From an uncultured Nitrospira sp. (GTDB lineage: Bacteria; Nitrospirota; Nitrospiria; Nitrospirales; Nitrospiraceae), in contig CAMLHQ010000096.1 in assembly GCA_946479785.1 (NCBI GenBank), forward strand, positions 1 through 10,979: DNA of 10,979 nt. Reading direction: 5' to 3'. The position numbers and the translations under genes are program-made. Each line of letters opens with the position of its first letter. Position 1 is the first letter of the stretch. The notes beneath the pieces were generated by a model. That model saw nothing but the letters and a program-made list of their open reading frames with translations, did not search any database and was not told the origin of the DNA. Positions 1-6,792 of the stretch are shown here, piece by piece.

Positions 1-1172
1 GCTTCCACATGACAAAGCCGCTTCGCATCGCGATCCGTTGGAGCCGCCGCCAACGACACGCCATTACAGGCCAGAATGCGGTCGCCGATTTTTAGTCCGG
101 CCTTTTCAGCCGGCAACCCGCTGCGAAGCTCCCGAACGATATAGAAGCGTGAACCTTTTTCTTCCAACAATTCCCAGTTCACGCCGATGCGCCCTGATCC
201 CAGCAAACCCGTTTGCGACCCAAAGCGTGCCAGAATTCGATGCACAATGAGACGCGCAGAGCCTTCCGGATCGTCTGTGGTGAAGTCTGCCAGATGACCC
301 TCACCATTGAAAAGGAGCTGTCCTGTCTCGACATCGATCATCCGCATGGCGAGGGATACATTGTTCGTTCGCCCCTGTTCCTGCCGTTCCCACTGCTGGA
401 CGCCGCCGACAATAATGGCCTGCGCCCCGACCAACTTTCCGACTTTGAGGACGTTCGCATCGTCTGCATGCGTCAGCTGAATGACCTGCTCTTTCAAGAC
501 TTCGTCAAGTTTGGCTCGTTCCACCATGTTGATATCCAGGTCGAGTAACAGCGTTGTGACGATACCGGCAACACGCGAACCGGAACCCGGTGCGGTCGGA
601 GCATCTTCCCACAACATCACCGCCATGGTCCTGTAACGATCGATCGTCTCTCGGTTGATCGGCCCAAGACCCGTCACAATTGGTTCCGGACGTCCGGACG
701 TTCCTGAGAGGCGGCCCTGTGGGAAGCCAACCGTTTCGCAGGCTCTGCGCCGTTGCAAGATGGCGACAGGCGTGCCCCAGGCACAGAGTTCTTCATTCAC
801 CAGTACCACATGGTGCGGGTATTCGCGCTGGTTTTCCATGGCCACGTTGGTGAATGGGTAGATGATGCAGCCGCCGATCCAGATGGAAATCGGGCAGAGA
901 CCCAGTTCGTACAGCCATTGTGTGCGGGCCGTGAGAGAATACTCCCAGACCAACATCCGACCGTCGTCTCGCAGGACTCGGTCCGGCCGTCCGATCTCAT
1001 CGATCACCTGGCCTTTCGTCATCGGGACCGAGAGTTTGTCGAGTTTCGATTCTGATTTGACGATCGTATAGCCCACACCGCAGCCCGATAACTGGATCTG
1101 AATGAAGAACGCAACAATGAGGGTGCTGATGGCCGAAAATCGAAAGGAAGCGGCTGCGAATGGCTGCGGCAT
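1..1172 (-). CDS. Lipoprotein with BamE/SmpA-like, CsgG-like and PDZ domains (3' end cut by window edge)
   Basis: The frame read leftward from the ATG at 1172 stays open for 390 codons and leaves the window without a stop. The N-terminus has a hydrophobic stretch (about residues 13-27) ending in a lipobox, LSGC, with Cys31 as the likely lipidated residue. Residues about 48-80 (MTKGQVIDEIGRPDRV, then LVWEY) resemble the BamE/SmpA motif. A second hydrophobic stretch lies at 93-111. Residues about 178-320 look like a CsgG/FlgO-type domain: RYRTMAVMLWED, then a region ending MVERAKLDEVLKEQ, then VGAQAIIVGGV. From about 343 a PDZ domain begins (SGLPAEKAGLKIGDRIL) and is cut off. I infer an envelope, probably periplasm-facing, lipoprotein. 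Adjacent GTG (1175) and ATG (1172) codons are both possible starts, and a TAG lies upstream in frame. The partner and exact role are unknown. Confidence 0.8.
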   Translation of the reverse strand, partial: MPQPFAAASFRFSAISTLIVAFFIQIQLSGCGVGYTIVKSESKLDKLSVPMTKGQVIDEIGRPDRVLRDDGRMLVWEYSLTARTQWLYELGLCPISIWIGGCIIYPFTNVAMENQREYPHHVVLVNEELCAWGTPVAILQRRRACETVGFPQGRLSGTSGRPEPIVTGLGPINRETIDRYRTMAVMLWEDAPTAPGSGSRVAGIVTTLLLDLDINMVERAKLDEVLKEQVIQLTHADDANVLKVGKLVGAQAIIVGGVQQWERQEQGRTNNVSLAMRMIDVETGQLLFNGEGHLADFTTDDPEGSARLIVHRILARFGSQTGLLGSGRIGVNWELLEEKGSRFYIVRELRSGLPAEKAGLKIGDRILACNGVSLAAAPTDRDAKRLCHVE

Positions 1173-1297
1173 CACGAGAGCGTAACACTCCCGGTGCAAG
1201 TGCCGCAATGGATCGATGCGGGACTAGATGCAAGAACGAAGGTTCGTGAACGGCGCGTGGCGGGATATCGGGTGCGAGGCACTGGGTGGGTAAGAAG

Positions 1298-1313
1298 AGT
1301 GTTTTTCAACACT
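1298..1313 (-). terminator. Possible weak terminator hairpin after algH
   Basis: On the minus strand, AGTGTT-GAAA-AACACT forms a perfect 6-bp stem with a GNRA tetraloop, starting inside the algH stop codon and followed by CTTCTT. The stem is short and AT-rich and has no true U-tract, so the call is tentative. Confidence 0.3.
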
Positions 1314-1884
1314 AGTTGAGGGAAGGATCGAACGGCATATCCGCGTACAACTGATACTCCTCACCCAGCGTGCAGAGGATCTCGGCCCATACCCGAGTGG
1401 GATCTTTTTCGAATACCACAGCGGGGTCGGCAGGTACAGTGATCCATGAACCGATCTTCATCTCCGACTCAAGTTGTCCAGGTCCCCAGCCGGAGTACCC
1501 GACGTAGGCGCGAAAGGCCTCGCGTCCGTGATCCGTGGTGAGGATCTTATCCACGAGGTCCATGTCGCCACCCAAACAGACGCCGTCGAACACATGGTGA
1601 GAATTGTCTGGTAACTGCTCCAATCGGTAGAGCAACATCACTTGATTCGGCTGTACAGGTCCACCTGAAAACAGCACGTGGCGCTGTCCCTCCAGAACCG
1701 GCATTTGCGGCAAGGCCTCCGAGACCGACATGGCCGTCGGACGATTCACGACCACACCCAAGGCCCCTTCAGCTCCATGCTCACAGAGCAAGACGACGGT
1801 TTGCCTGAAATTGGGATCGCGCAAATTGGGCGCGGCCACGAGAAAAATGCCCTTGCCAAGCTGAGCCTTCAAAGGAATGTGCAT
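1312..1884 (-). CDS. AlgH/YqgE family protein (UPF0301, DUF179)
   Basis: A 190-residue protein with the hallmarks of the YqgE/AlgH family: an N-terminal KGIFLVAAPNLRDPNFRQTV followed by VVLLCEHGAEGALGVVVNRP, then FSGGPV, GGDMDLV, and YVGYSGWGPGQLESE. The length matches the usual ~185-190 residues. I chose the ATG at 1884 because AGGA lies 8 nt upstream and the family begins at this point. A TTG at 1929 would add 15 residues that do not look like the family. The biochemical function of this family is not settled; AlgH was first noted as affecting alginate regulation in Pseudomonas. It lies 65 nt downstream of the nitrilase gene on the same strand with no terminator between them, so the two are probably co-transcribed. 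Confidence 0.93.
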   Translation of the reverse strand: MHIPLKAQLGKGIFLVAAPNLRDPNFRQTVVLLCEHGAEGALGVVVNRPTAMSVSEALPQMPVLEGQRHVLFSGGPVQPNQVMLLYRLEQLPDNSHHVFDGVCLGGDMDLVDKILTTDHGREAFRAYVGYSGWGPGQLESEMKIGSWITVPADPAVVFEKDPTRVWAEILCTLGEEYQLYADMPFDPSLN

Positions 1885-1949
1885 GCAAAATATCCTAACG
1901 CGGCGAGTTGCTCCGCGCAAGAGGACCAATGGCGTGAAGCAGGACCAAG

Positions 1950-2738
1950 TTACCGGTAGTACATTTCCCGGCGATCTCGGAGCAGATCGTTGTAGGGGGT
2001 GACCGCCTTATTGCGCGCTTCGGTCGGATCGATTTCTACGACGCAGAGCTCTTCTTGGTCACGCGGGGCGCGATGAAGGATGACGCCCTTCGGCGTGACC
2101 ACTTCGCTATTGCCGATATAAGTCAGCTGGTCCTTGCCGCCGCGCGCTTCATTGCCGATCCTATTACATGTCACGGCAAAGACCCGATTTTCCAGGCAAC
2201 GCACCGGCATGGAATCGGGGCAATTCGGCAATACCAGATTGGAGGGATGGCAAATGATCTCCGCCCCTTTCAGCGCCAAGGTCCGCGCGGCCTCCGGATA
2301 GTACCAGTCGAAACAGACCATCATACCGATCTTGGCGGGACCGATATCCCAGACGTGAAAGCCCGTATCCCCAGGTGTGAAAAACAGCGTTTCCTCAAAA
2401 AATAAGTGCGTCTTCCGGTAGCAACCGATGAATCCCTGTGGGCCAACGGCAACGGCCGAGTTGTAGCAGGTCGACCCTGCCAGTTCCGGCAATCCGGCCA
2501 CGATGACCAGCTGCCTCCGCTTGGCAAGATCGATCAACCGCTTCGTTGTCGGCCCATCGGGAACCGGTTCCGAAAGGGCTCTCGCTTCTTCTTGAGAAAT
2601 GAATTGATAGCCGGACGCACACAGTTCTGGCAGAACAATGAGGTCTGCCTCGGCTTCATCGAGTTTGGCCGAGATCCGATCCAGATTCTCGGAAATCCTC
2701 CCGAACTCCGGATTGTTTTGGTAATACCCAACGCGCAC
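1950..2738 (-). CDS. Carbon-nitrogen hydrolase (nitrilase superfamily amidohydrolase)
   Basis: A 262-residue protein with the full nitrilase-superfamily Glu-Lys-Cys triad: Glu38 in LPELCASGY, Lys109 in CYRKTHLFFEE and Cys142 in MVCFDWYYPEAAR. The later segment around MPVRCLENRVFAVTCNRIG also fits cytoplasmic amidases of the omega-amidase, N-carbamoylputrescine amidase or beta-ureidopropionase type. The substrate cannot be assigned; it should hydrolyse a non-peptide C-N amide bond. I chose the GTG at 2738 because GGAG lies 6-7 nt upstream and the family start (RVGYYQNNPEF) follows. The frame is open 17 codons further up, but that part runs through the smbP terminator hairpin and is not nitrilase-like. 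AlgH follows downstream. Confidence 0.93.
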   Translation of the reverse strand: MRVGYYQNNPEFGRISENLDRISAKLDEAEADLIVLPELCASGYQFISQEEARALSEPVPDGPTTKRLIDLAKRRQLVIVAGLPELAGSTCYNSAVAVGPQGFIGCYRKTHLFFEETLFFTPGDTGFHVWDIGPAKIGMMVCFDWYYPEAARTLALKGAEIICHPSNLVLPNCPDSMPVRCLENRVFAVTCNRIGNEARGGKDQLTYIGNSEVVTPKGVILHRAPRDQEELCVVEIDPTEARNKAVTPYNDLLRDRREMYYR

Positions 2739-2750
2739 AATTCTCTCCAG

Positions 2751-2782
2751 ACAAAAACGGGCGGGGATGCGATCCCCGCCCG
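2751..2782 (-). terminator. Strong rho-independent terminator of smbP
   Basis: Positions 2758-2782 form a perfect GC-rich hairpin (CGGGCGGGGA arm, loop of about 3-5 nt). On the minus strand it is followed by TTTTTGT (2757-2751). It begins 25 nt after the smbP stop codon. The ribosome-binding site of the nitrilase gene begins right after the T-run. Confidence 0.93.
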
Positions 2783-2807
2783 TCGTCAAGCACAGTATTG
2801 AAAAATA

Positions 2808-3143
2808 TTACTTCACTTCCGACAGATGCGTCACCGCGCCTTCCGCATGCTTGGTTGCGACATCGGCGTGGCCAGCCTTGCCGTGCTCAATGGCTTCCTT
2901 CAGTTGCTTGATCCCTTCGTCCAGATGAGGATTCTTCATACCGGCAGCCTCGGCATGCTTCAGGGCCCCTTCTGCGTGCTTCACCAGAGCATCCGCATGC
3001 CCTTGCTTGCCATGAGCCACCGCTTCCTTCGCATGCTCGACGGCTTCGCTCACATGCTTATTGTCGGCCTGAGCCAAAACCGGCATGCCCAGCAGCGCAA
3101 TCGCCGCCAACACCAGCACTCCACGTTGAATACTCATCGTCAT
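2808..3143 (-). CDS. smbP: SmbP-like small His-rich periplasmic metal-binding protein
   Basis: A 111-residue precursor. Residues 1-26 are a classical signal peptide (hydrophobic 9-24, cleavage after AQA), giving a mature protein of about 85 residues with 11 histidines and no cysteine. Histidines fall seven apart in runs (30/37/44, 49/56/63, 92/99/106), which puts them on one face of amphipathic helices, as in the copper- and metal-binding SmbP of Nitrosomonas europaea. The mature part is an internal duplication: [13 protein letters not shown]...KHAEGAL (39-61) and [13 protein letters not shown]...KHAEGAV (82-104), offset 43 residues. The start is the ATG at 3143, five nt after a strong AGGAGG; another in-frame ATG lies at 3137. 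The gene has its own promoter and terminator, so it is likely monocistronic and well expressed. A role in periplasmic copper or other metal buffering is inferred from the family. Confidence 0.93.
   Translation of the reverse strand: MTMSIQRGVLVLAAIALLGMPVLAQADNKHVSEAVEHAKEAVAHGKQGHADALVKHAEGALKHAEAAGMKNPHLDEGIKQLKEAIEHGKAGHADVATKHAEGAVTHLSEVK
2832..3029 (-). repeat. Internal duplication in smbP (two 69-bp units)
   Basis: Two coding units, 2961-3029 (residues 39-61) and 2832-2900 (residues 82-104), encode near-identical 23-residue segments with the pattern KEA-x-x-HGK-x-GHAD...KHAEGA. The 60-nt stretch between them is more diverged. This is a tandem coding duplication within one gene. Confidence 0.75.
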
Positions 3144-3164
3144 GGGTTCCTCCTGTTTGGTTAA

Positions 3165-3176
3165 GTTGCGTGCAAC
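3165..3176. promoter_or_regulatory. Short dyad in smbP 5' untranslated region
   Basis: GTTGC-GT-GCAAC is a 5-bp inverted repeat lying between the predicted smbP transcription start and its Shine-Dalgarno. It could be an operator or a leader hairpin, but it is short enough to be chance. Confidence 0.25.
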
Positions 3177-3210
3177 GCGCAAGAACGTATGAAGGATGAC
3201 TAATGCATTC

Positions 3211-3239
3211 ACCTTACACAGCCCGTTTTTGACTGTCAA
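3211..3239 (-). promoter_or_regulatory. Predicted sigma70-type promoter of smbP
   Basis: On the minus strand a perfect -35 TTGACA (3239-3234) is followed after 17 nt by TAAGGT (3216-3211, 3 of 6 to TATAAT). This predicts a leader of about 60 nt before the smbP ATG. The -35 box contains the TGA stop codon of the upstream rhodanese gene, so the promoter begins exactly where that gene ends. Confidence 0.6.
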
Positions 3240-4114
3240 GAAGGTCGAACCGGCGCATCGACACCCAAGACCTTTTGGAGGCCCTGAAAATCTTTCTCAA
3301 CCGGGCACGCAAAATCCCGGCTCCACTCCCACCATGAGCCCGGGTAATTGCGCACCTTCTGATAACCGGCTAGTTTTAGCACGAAATACAGCCATGAGGA
3401 CCGTACCCCGCCTGTGCAGTAGCACACGATCTCGTTTCCCGGTTCCAAGCCCTTCTCCTCAAGGCCGGCTTTGATTGTGGCGAGGTCTTTGACGGTTGCA
3501 TTGTTGTTCAAGAAGCCATTCCAGGCCAAGTGAATCGCGGAAGGAATATGTCCCGGTCGCGGGATTCCGGAGACTTCTTTCCCCAAATATTCTTCCAGGC
3601 TCCTGGCATCGAGAATCATCGTATTGGGGTGAGCCTGTTTGACCAAGGCTCTGAGCTCGTCTTTGGCGATGATCGTATGGCTGGCCACCTTGATCGTGAA
3701 ATTTCCAGGCTTCGGTGTGACCCTCCCATGCTCAAACGGCCGCCGCTCATTCACCCATTTCACCCAGCCACCGTCCAGAATGCGGAGATTCTTGTGACCG
3801 AAATATTCCAACATCCAGAACATCCGTCCTTCATCGCCCCAATTGTCGAATGGATTCGAGTAAATCACGACCTCACTGTCGTTGTTAATGCCCAAGACGC
3901 GCATCTTTTGTTCCATGCGGCTCATATCGGGGTCGAGCAATCCCTTGGCGACGGCATTGGGATCGCTATAGTCATGCCACGTCGTATGGACCGCGCCGGG
4001 AATGTGCCCGCCGAATTCATAGGCGGCCTTGCCTCGCACGTCGATGACCATGAGCCCGGGCTTTCCCAAACTCTTCTGCAAGGTGTCTGTATCGATGAGT
4101 AACGGATGTGTCAT
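3236..4114 (-). CDS. Two-domain rhodanese-like sulfurtransferase
   Basis: A 292-residue protein with two tandem rhodanese domains, the usual length for thiosulfate or 3-mercaptopyruvate sulfurtransferases. The N-terminal domain (about 5-125) has the CH2A-like signature [20 protein letters not shown] but no Cys at the loop position, as expected for the inactive half. The C-terminal domain (about 145-285) has [12 protein letters not shown] and the active loop CTGGVR (233-238), with Cys233 as the persulfide-forming residue and Cys231 just before it. That loop differs from the textbook CRKGVT and CGSGVT loops, so the donor cannot be assigned. No signal peptide is seen, so it is predicted cytoplasmic. 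The start ATG at 4114 has GAGGA about 6 nt upstream. It lies 30 nt after the cytochrome gene and is probably the last gene of the deacylase-cytochrome-rhodanese unit. Confidence 0.93.
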   Translation of the reverse strand: MTHPLLIDTDTLQKSLGKPGLMVIDVRGKAAYEFGGHIPGAVHTTWHDYSDPNAVAKGLLDPDMSRMEQKMRVLGINNDSEVVIYSNPFDNWGDEGRMFWMLEYFGHKNLRILDGGWVKWVNERRPFEHGRVTPKPGNFTIKVASHTIIAKDELRALVKQAHPNTMILDARSLEEYLGKEVSGIPRPGHIPSAIHLAWNGFLNNNATVKDLATIKAGLEEKGLEPGNEIVCYCTGGVRSSWLYFVLKLAGYQKVRNYPGSWWEWSRDFACPVEKDFQGLQKVLGVDAPVRPS

Positions 4115-4144
4115 GTTGTTCCTCGGCGATTCGGTTTTAGACTC

Positions 4145-5431
4145 TCAGCCACCAGAGACGGTACAACTGTTCTCTCCTTGTCGACGGCTCATGACTGGCA
4201 GCTGCTGACCCTCTTCCGTCATAGCCGCCTTCAAGCCTCCGGACAACGGCAACTCCCGCTCGTACACCATAAACCGATAGGGATCGTTGCCTGTCAGCCC
4301 GTACTTGGTTTGCAGCATCTCGTGCTGCTTATCCGTCAGAATGTGGTACTGCACACGTGTCTTGAGTTTCAAGCCCTCCGGACTCTCAGGCAGCCGATAT
4401 GCAAACTGATATTCCCGGCTGGCCAGAGGCAACAGGCGGTTATCATACAACTCCACAATTGCCGGCTGCCACATGATCCAGCGACCCATCGTGGACGTCT
4501 GCTCCTCCAAGATATGCCCCTGTTGGTCCTCCACGGAGAACTCAACGGTGAAAAACCGGTCGGGATCACCGGTCGGGACCTTGTGCCCGGCACCGGCGTT
4601 GATCAACGTGAGCGTGAACCCCACGCGATCGCCCGCTTTCGGTGAAGTGTTATCGGCCTTGAGCTGCACAGCCACCGCCCGCTTGACCATATCCGGATCA
4701 TGGCCTCCACGCCAGAGGTGCTGTCGCCCCCGCCTGATCGGGCTGTTGGTGGCCACGGGCCGGTCGATTTCAGGCATATGGCAGCTTTGGCAGATGAAGC
4801 CGCGCTCCTGCATGAAGAACTTCCCTTCGTACTCCGCATAGGTCCCGCAGGGGCCCACCCGGTAGAACTGCGCGGGACCGGACACCACGTTATGACAACG
4901 ATAGCAAACCTGGGCCGTGCGAAAGTTTGGATCGAACTTAGTCGGATGCGGCGCCGCTGAATCCTCAAACGGGCCGTAAATGATGCCGTCGCGCACGTGG
5001 CAGACCGCACAGGTCACCGACTCTTTCTGATACTCAGGATCGTAATGCGGGTTCGGCTCCTGCACCGCCTTCTCGACACGCCCGCGAGGAATGTCTTTGA
5101 TGACCGTCGGCTGCTGATTTTCCAGCGGTGTGTGGCAGTTCAAACAGATCCAGACATTCTTATCCTTCTTCCAATAGGCCTGAAAAAAGGGATCTTCGTA
5201 GGCATGGGCATGAACGCTCGTTTTCCATTCTTCATAGATGTCACGATGGCACTGGCCACACGATTCGGCGTTGAGGCTCGTCAGGCCTTCCGGAATTTTC
5301 TGAAAGGGAATCGCACGGGCATAATCCGATCGTAGACCGAATATCACTACCGGCTTAATTTCGGTGTAATAGAGGTAGATCGCTCCGAGCAGGACAAGGA
5401 GAACGATCGCAATCGTCTTCAAACGCCTCAT
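4145..5431 (-). CDS. Membrane-anchored five-heme cytochrome c (c554-like)
   Basis: A 428-residue protein with one N-terminal transmembrane segment (about 6-22) after MRRLK, most simply an uncleaved anchor with the rest in the periplasm. Five CXXCH heme c sites are visible: CGQCH (58-62), CLNCH (96-100), CAVCH (141-145), CYRCH (176-180) and CQSCH (214-218). Further His residues in between (for example 74, 76, 129, 162) could be distal ligands. After residue 250 there are no heme sites; the segment containing [15 protein letters not shown] looks like a beta-rich C-terminal domain. The spacing suggests the cytochrome c554/NapC-associated multiheme group, acting as an electron carrier or redox enzyme; the substrate is unknown. 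The ATG overlaps the deacylase stop codon (ATGA) and has no good Shine-Dalgarno of its own, which suggests translational coupling. Confidence 0.93.
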   Translation of the reverse strand: MRRLKTIAIVLLVLLGAIYLYYTEIKPVVIFGLRSDYARAIPFQKIPEGLTSLNAESCGQCHRDIYEEWKTSVHAHAYEDPFFQAYWKKDKNVWICLNCHTPLENQQPTVIKDIPRGRVEKAVQEPNPHYDPEYQKESVTCAVCHVRDGIIYGPFEDSAAPHPTKFDPNFRTAQVCYRCHNVVSGPAQFYRVGPCGTYAEYEGKFFMQERGFICQSCHMPEIDRPVATNSPIRRGRQHLWRGGHDPDMVKRAVAVQLKADNTSPKAGDRVGFTLTLINAGAGHKVPTGDPDRFFTVEFSVEDQQGHILEEQTSTMGRWIMWQPAIVELYDNRLLPLASREYQFAYRLPESPEGLKLKTRVQYHILTDKQHEMLQTKYGLTGNDPYRFMVYERELPLSGGLKAAMTEEGQQLPVMSRRQGENSCTVSGG

Positions 5432-6372
5432 GCGGTGAGCAGCGCCTTGATATGAGAGTCTACCGACGCGGCGAGGGCGGTGAGATTATAGCCGCCTTCG
5501 AGGGTAGAGAGAATGCGGCCTTGGGCGTGGTGCTTCGCAATACCGGCGACGATATTCGTCAAATCGGCGTAACCCGCTTCAGTCAACCCCATACTCGCCA
5601 GCGGATCGTCTTTGTGCGCATCGAAGCCGGCTGAAATGAGCACGAAGTCGGGCTTGAAATCGTCCGCCGCCGGCACCAATGCTTTGAGAAAGATCGCGTG
5701 GTATTCATCATCGCCCTCACCGGCCTCCATTGGTATGTTGATCGTAAACCCTTCCCCCGCTCCCTTGCCTCGTTCAGTGGCACGACCGGTCCCGGGATAG
5801 TGCGGATATTGGTGCGTGCTGAAAAAGAGAATCGACGGGTCGTCCTCGAAACTATGCTGTGTTCCGTTACCGTGATGCACGTCCCAATCGACGATGAGCA
5901 CTCGCTTCAGTCCATACTTCATCTGGATGTAGCGTGCCGCGATCGCCACATTGTTAAAGAGACAGAACCCCATCGCCCGGCTTGTCTCGGCATGGTGTCC
6001 GGGCGGCCGCACCGCACAAAACACGTGATCGACTTGCTTATTCATGATTGCATCGACCGCGGCCAGCGCCCCGCCAGCAGCGAGATACGCCGCGTTCAAT
6101 GAACCAGGTGACATTGAGGTATCGGGATCAAGTGAAACTCGGCCGTTCGTCGGCGCCTCGCGGTTCAGTGTTGCGACATACGTCGGGTTGTGGACCTGCA
6201 TGATCCACTCGTCTTCGGCCTTCCGCGGCGTAATCTTCGTCAGTTGTGCGGCCGTTCCACTCCGCTCCAATTGTTGCATGATCGCACGAAGGCGATTCGG
6301 AGACTCCGGATGCCCGGCTCCCATGTCATGCTCGAGATAGGCTGGATGATAGACGAAACCGGTCTTTCCCAT
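5428..6372 (-). CDS. HDAC-family deacylase (histone deacetylase / AcuC / acetylpolyamine amidohydrolase superfamily)
   Basis: A 314-residue protein with the arginase-fold deacetylase motifs in order: HPESPNR (21-27), RPPGHHAE (122-129), FNNVAIAA (139-146), [11 protein letters not shown] (162-172), [12 protein letters not shown] (185-196), [12 protein letters not shown] (247-258) and LEGGYN (291-296). By family knowledge the zinc ligands are Asp164, His166 and Asp251, the general-base pair is His126/His127, and Tyr295 is the transition-state Tyr; all are present, so it should be active. The substrate may be acetyl-lysine, acetylpolyamine or another acylamide and cannot be told from sequence. 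It lacks a signal peptide. The ATG at 6372 has only a weak Shine-Dalgarno. It is the first gene of a minus-strand unit, sharing ATGA with the cytochrome, and is divergent from the TPR gene. Confidence 0.93.
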   Translation of the reverse strand: MGKTGFVYHPAYLEHDMGAGHPESPNRLRAIMQQLERSGTAAQLTKITPRKAEDEWIMQVHNPTYVATLNREAPTNGRVSLDPDTSMSPGSLNAAYLAAGGALAAVDAIMNKQVDHVFCAVRPPGHHAETSRAMGFCLFNNVAIAARYIQMKYGLKRVLIVDWDVHHGNGTQHSFEDDPSILFFSTHQYPHYPGTGRATERGKGAGEGFTINIPMEAGEGDDEYHAIFLKALVPAADDFKPDFVLISAGFDAHKDDPLASMGLTEAGYADLTNIVAGIAKHHAQGRILSTLEGGYNLTALAASVDSHIKALLTA

Positions 6373-6387
6373 AGGCGAGCGCTCACG

Positions 6388-6400
6388 GAATTTGAAATTC
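6388..6400. promoter_or_regulatory. Inverted repeat upstream of the deacylase gene
   Basis: GAATTT-G-AAATTC is a perfect 6-1-6 palindrome 16-28 nt before the deacylase ATG, within the 108-nt divergent intergenic region. It is AT-rich against a GC-rich background and could be an operator. No regulator gene is nearby, and the site may be chance. Confidence 0.35.
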
Positions 6401-6429
6401 TGCTTCAGATTAACATGCAGGAAACGGCA

Positions 6430-6459
6430 TAGACAATGCGCGCTCCGCGCTGCTATCGT
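6430..6459 (+). promoter_or_regulatory. Predicted promoter of the TPR gene
   Basis: TAGACA (6430-6435, 5 of 6 to the -35 consensus), an 18-nt spacer, then TATCGT (6454-6459, 4 of 6 to the -10 consensus). This would start transcription around 6466, just before the GGAGG of the TPR gene. Confidence 0.4.
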
Positions 6460-6480
6460 CTATTCAATCGGAGGGAAGCA

Positions 6481-6792
6481 ATGCCCAACCCGCGAATCGA
6501 TCCGTTGAAGAAAGTCTTAGCGATGGACCCGAACGATGACGTGGCCTGGTTCGGCCTGGGGAAGGCTTACATGGATGATGGGAACTTCGAAGAAGCAGCC
6601 AAGGCCCTGCGGCAATGCGTGACCGTCAAACCAACTTACTCAGCCGCCTACTTTGCCCTGGCACAATCGCTTCACAAATTGAACCGCCTCGACGAATGTC
6701 GCACCGTCTGCGCTACCGGCATCGAGGTATCGACCAAGAACGGCGACGCGATGGTGACGAAAAATCTGGAAATGCTGAAGGGCTCGCTTTAA
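6481..6792 (+). CDS. Small TPR-repeat protein
   Basis: A 103-residue protein of two clear tetratricopeptide repeats (about 17-50 and 51-84). The pattern DPNDDVAWFGLGKAYMDDG is followed by FEEAAKALRQCVTVKP and then TYSAAYFALAQSLHKLNRL. A short C-terminal helix follows. There is no signal peptide or catalytic domain, so it is probably a cytoplasmic adaptor that binds another protein. I chose the ATG at 6481 because a GGAGG lies 6 nt upstream; the frame is open 15 codons further up, but that part lacks a Shine-Dalgarno and would overlap the predicted promoter. It is transcribed divergently from the deacylase. Its TAA overlaps the TAA of the convergent gene in the sequence TTTAAA. The partner is unknown. 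Confidence 0.85.
   Translation: MPNPRIDPLKKVLAMDPNDDVAWFGLGKAYMDDGNFEEAAKALRQCVTVKPTYSAAYFALAQSLHKLNRLDECRTVCATGIEVSTKNGDAMVTKNLEMLKGSL

Noticed and set aside
38..1071. Several plus-strand open frames of 60-110 codons at the left edge
   Set aside because: They are antisense to a continuous minus-strand frame with a lipobox, CsgG-like and PDZ motifs. They lack Shine-Dalgarno sites and recognisable motifs.
1176..1311. A leaderless promoter for the lipoprotein gene (TGT-TACGCT close to the GTG/ATG)
   Set aside because: The -35 match is poor and a possible GGGAG lies upstream of the start, so I could not support a specific promoter or a leaderless transcript.
2826..3164. Repeated GCATGCTT-like words suggesting a CRISPR or tandem DNA repeat
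   Set aside because: They are codons for the recurring His-Ala-Lys/Glu units of SmbP. Spacing is irregular and there is no constant repeat-spacer pattern.
3530..4102. A 190-codon plus-strand open frame
   Set aside because: Antisense to the rhodanese gene, with no ribosome-binding site and low-complexity shadow composition. The rhodanese motifs on the other strand are unambiguous.
4106..4645. A 179-codon plus-strand open frame
   Set aside because: Antisense to the cytochrome C-terminal region. Its protein has no recognisable domain, while the minus-strand frame carries five CXXCH sites.
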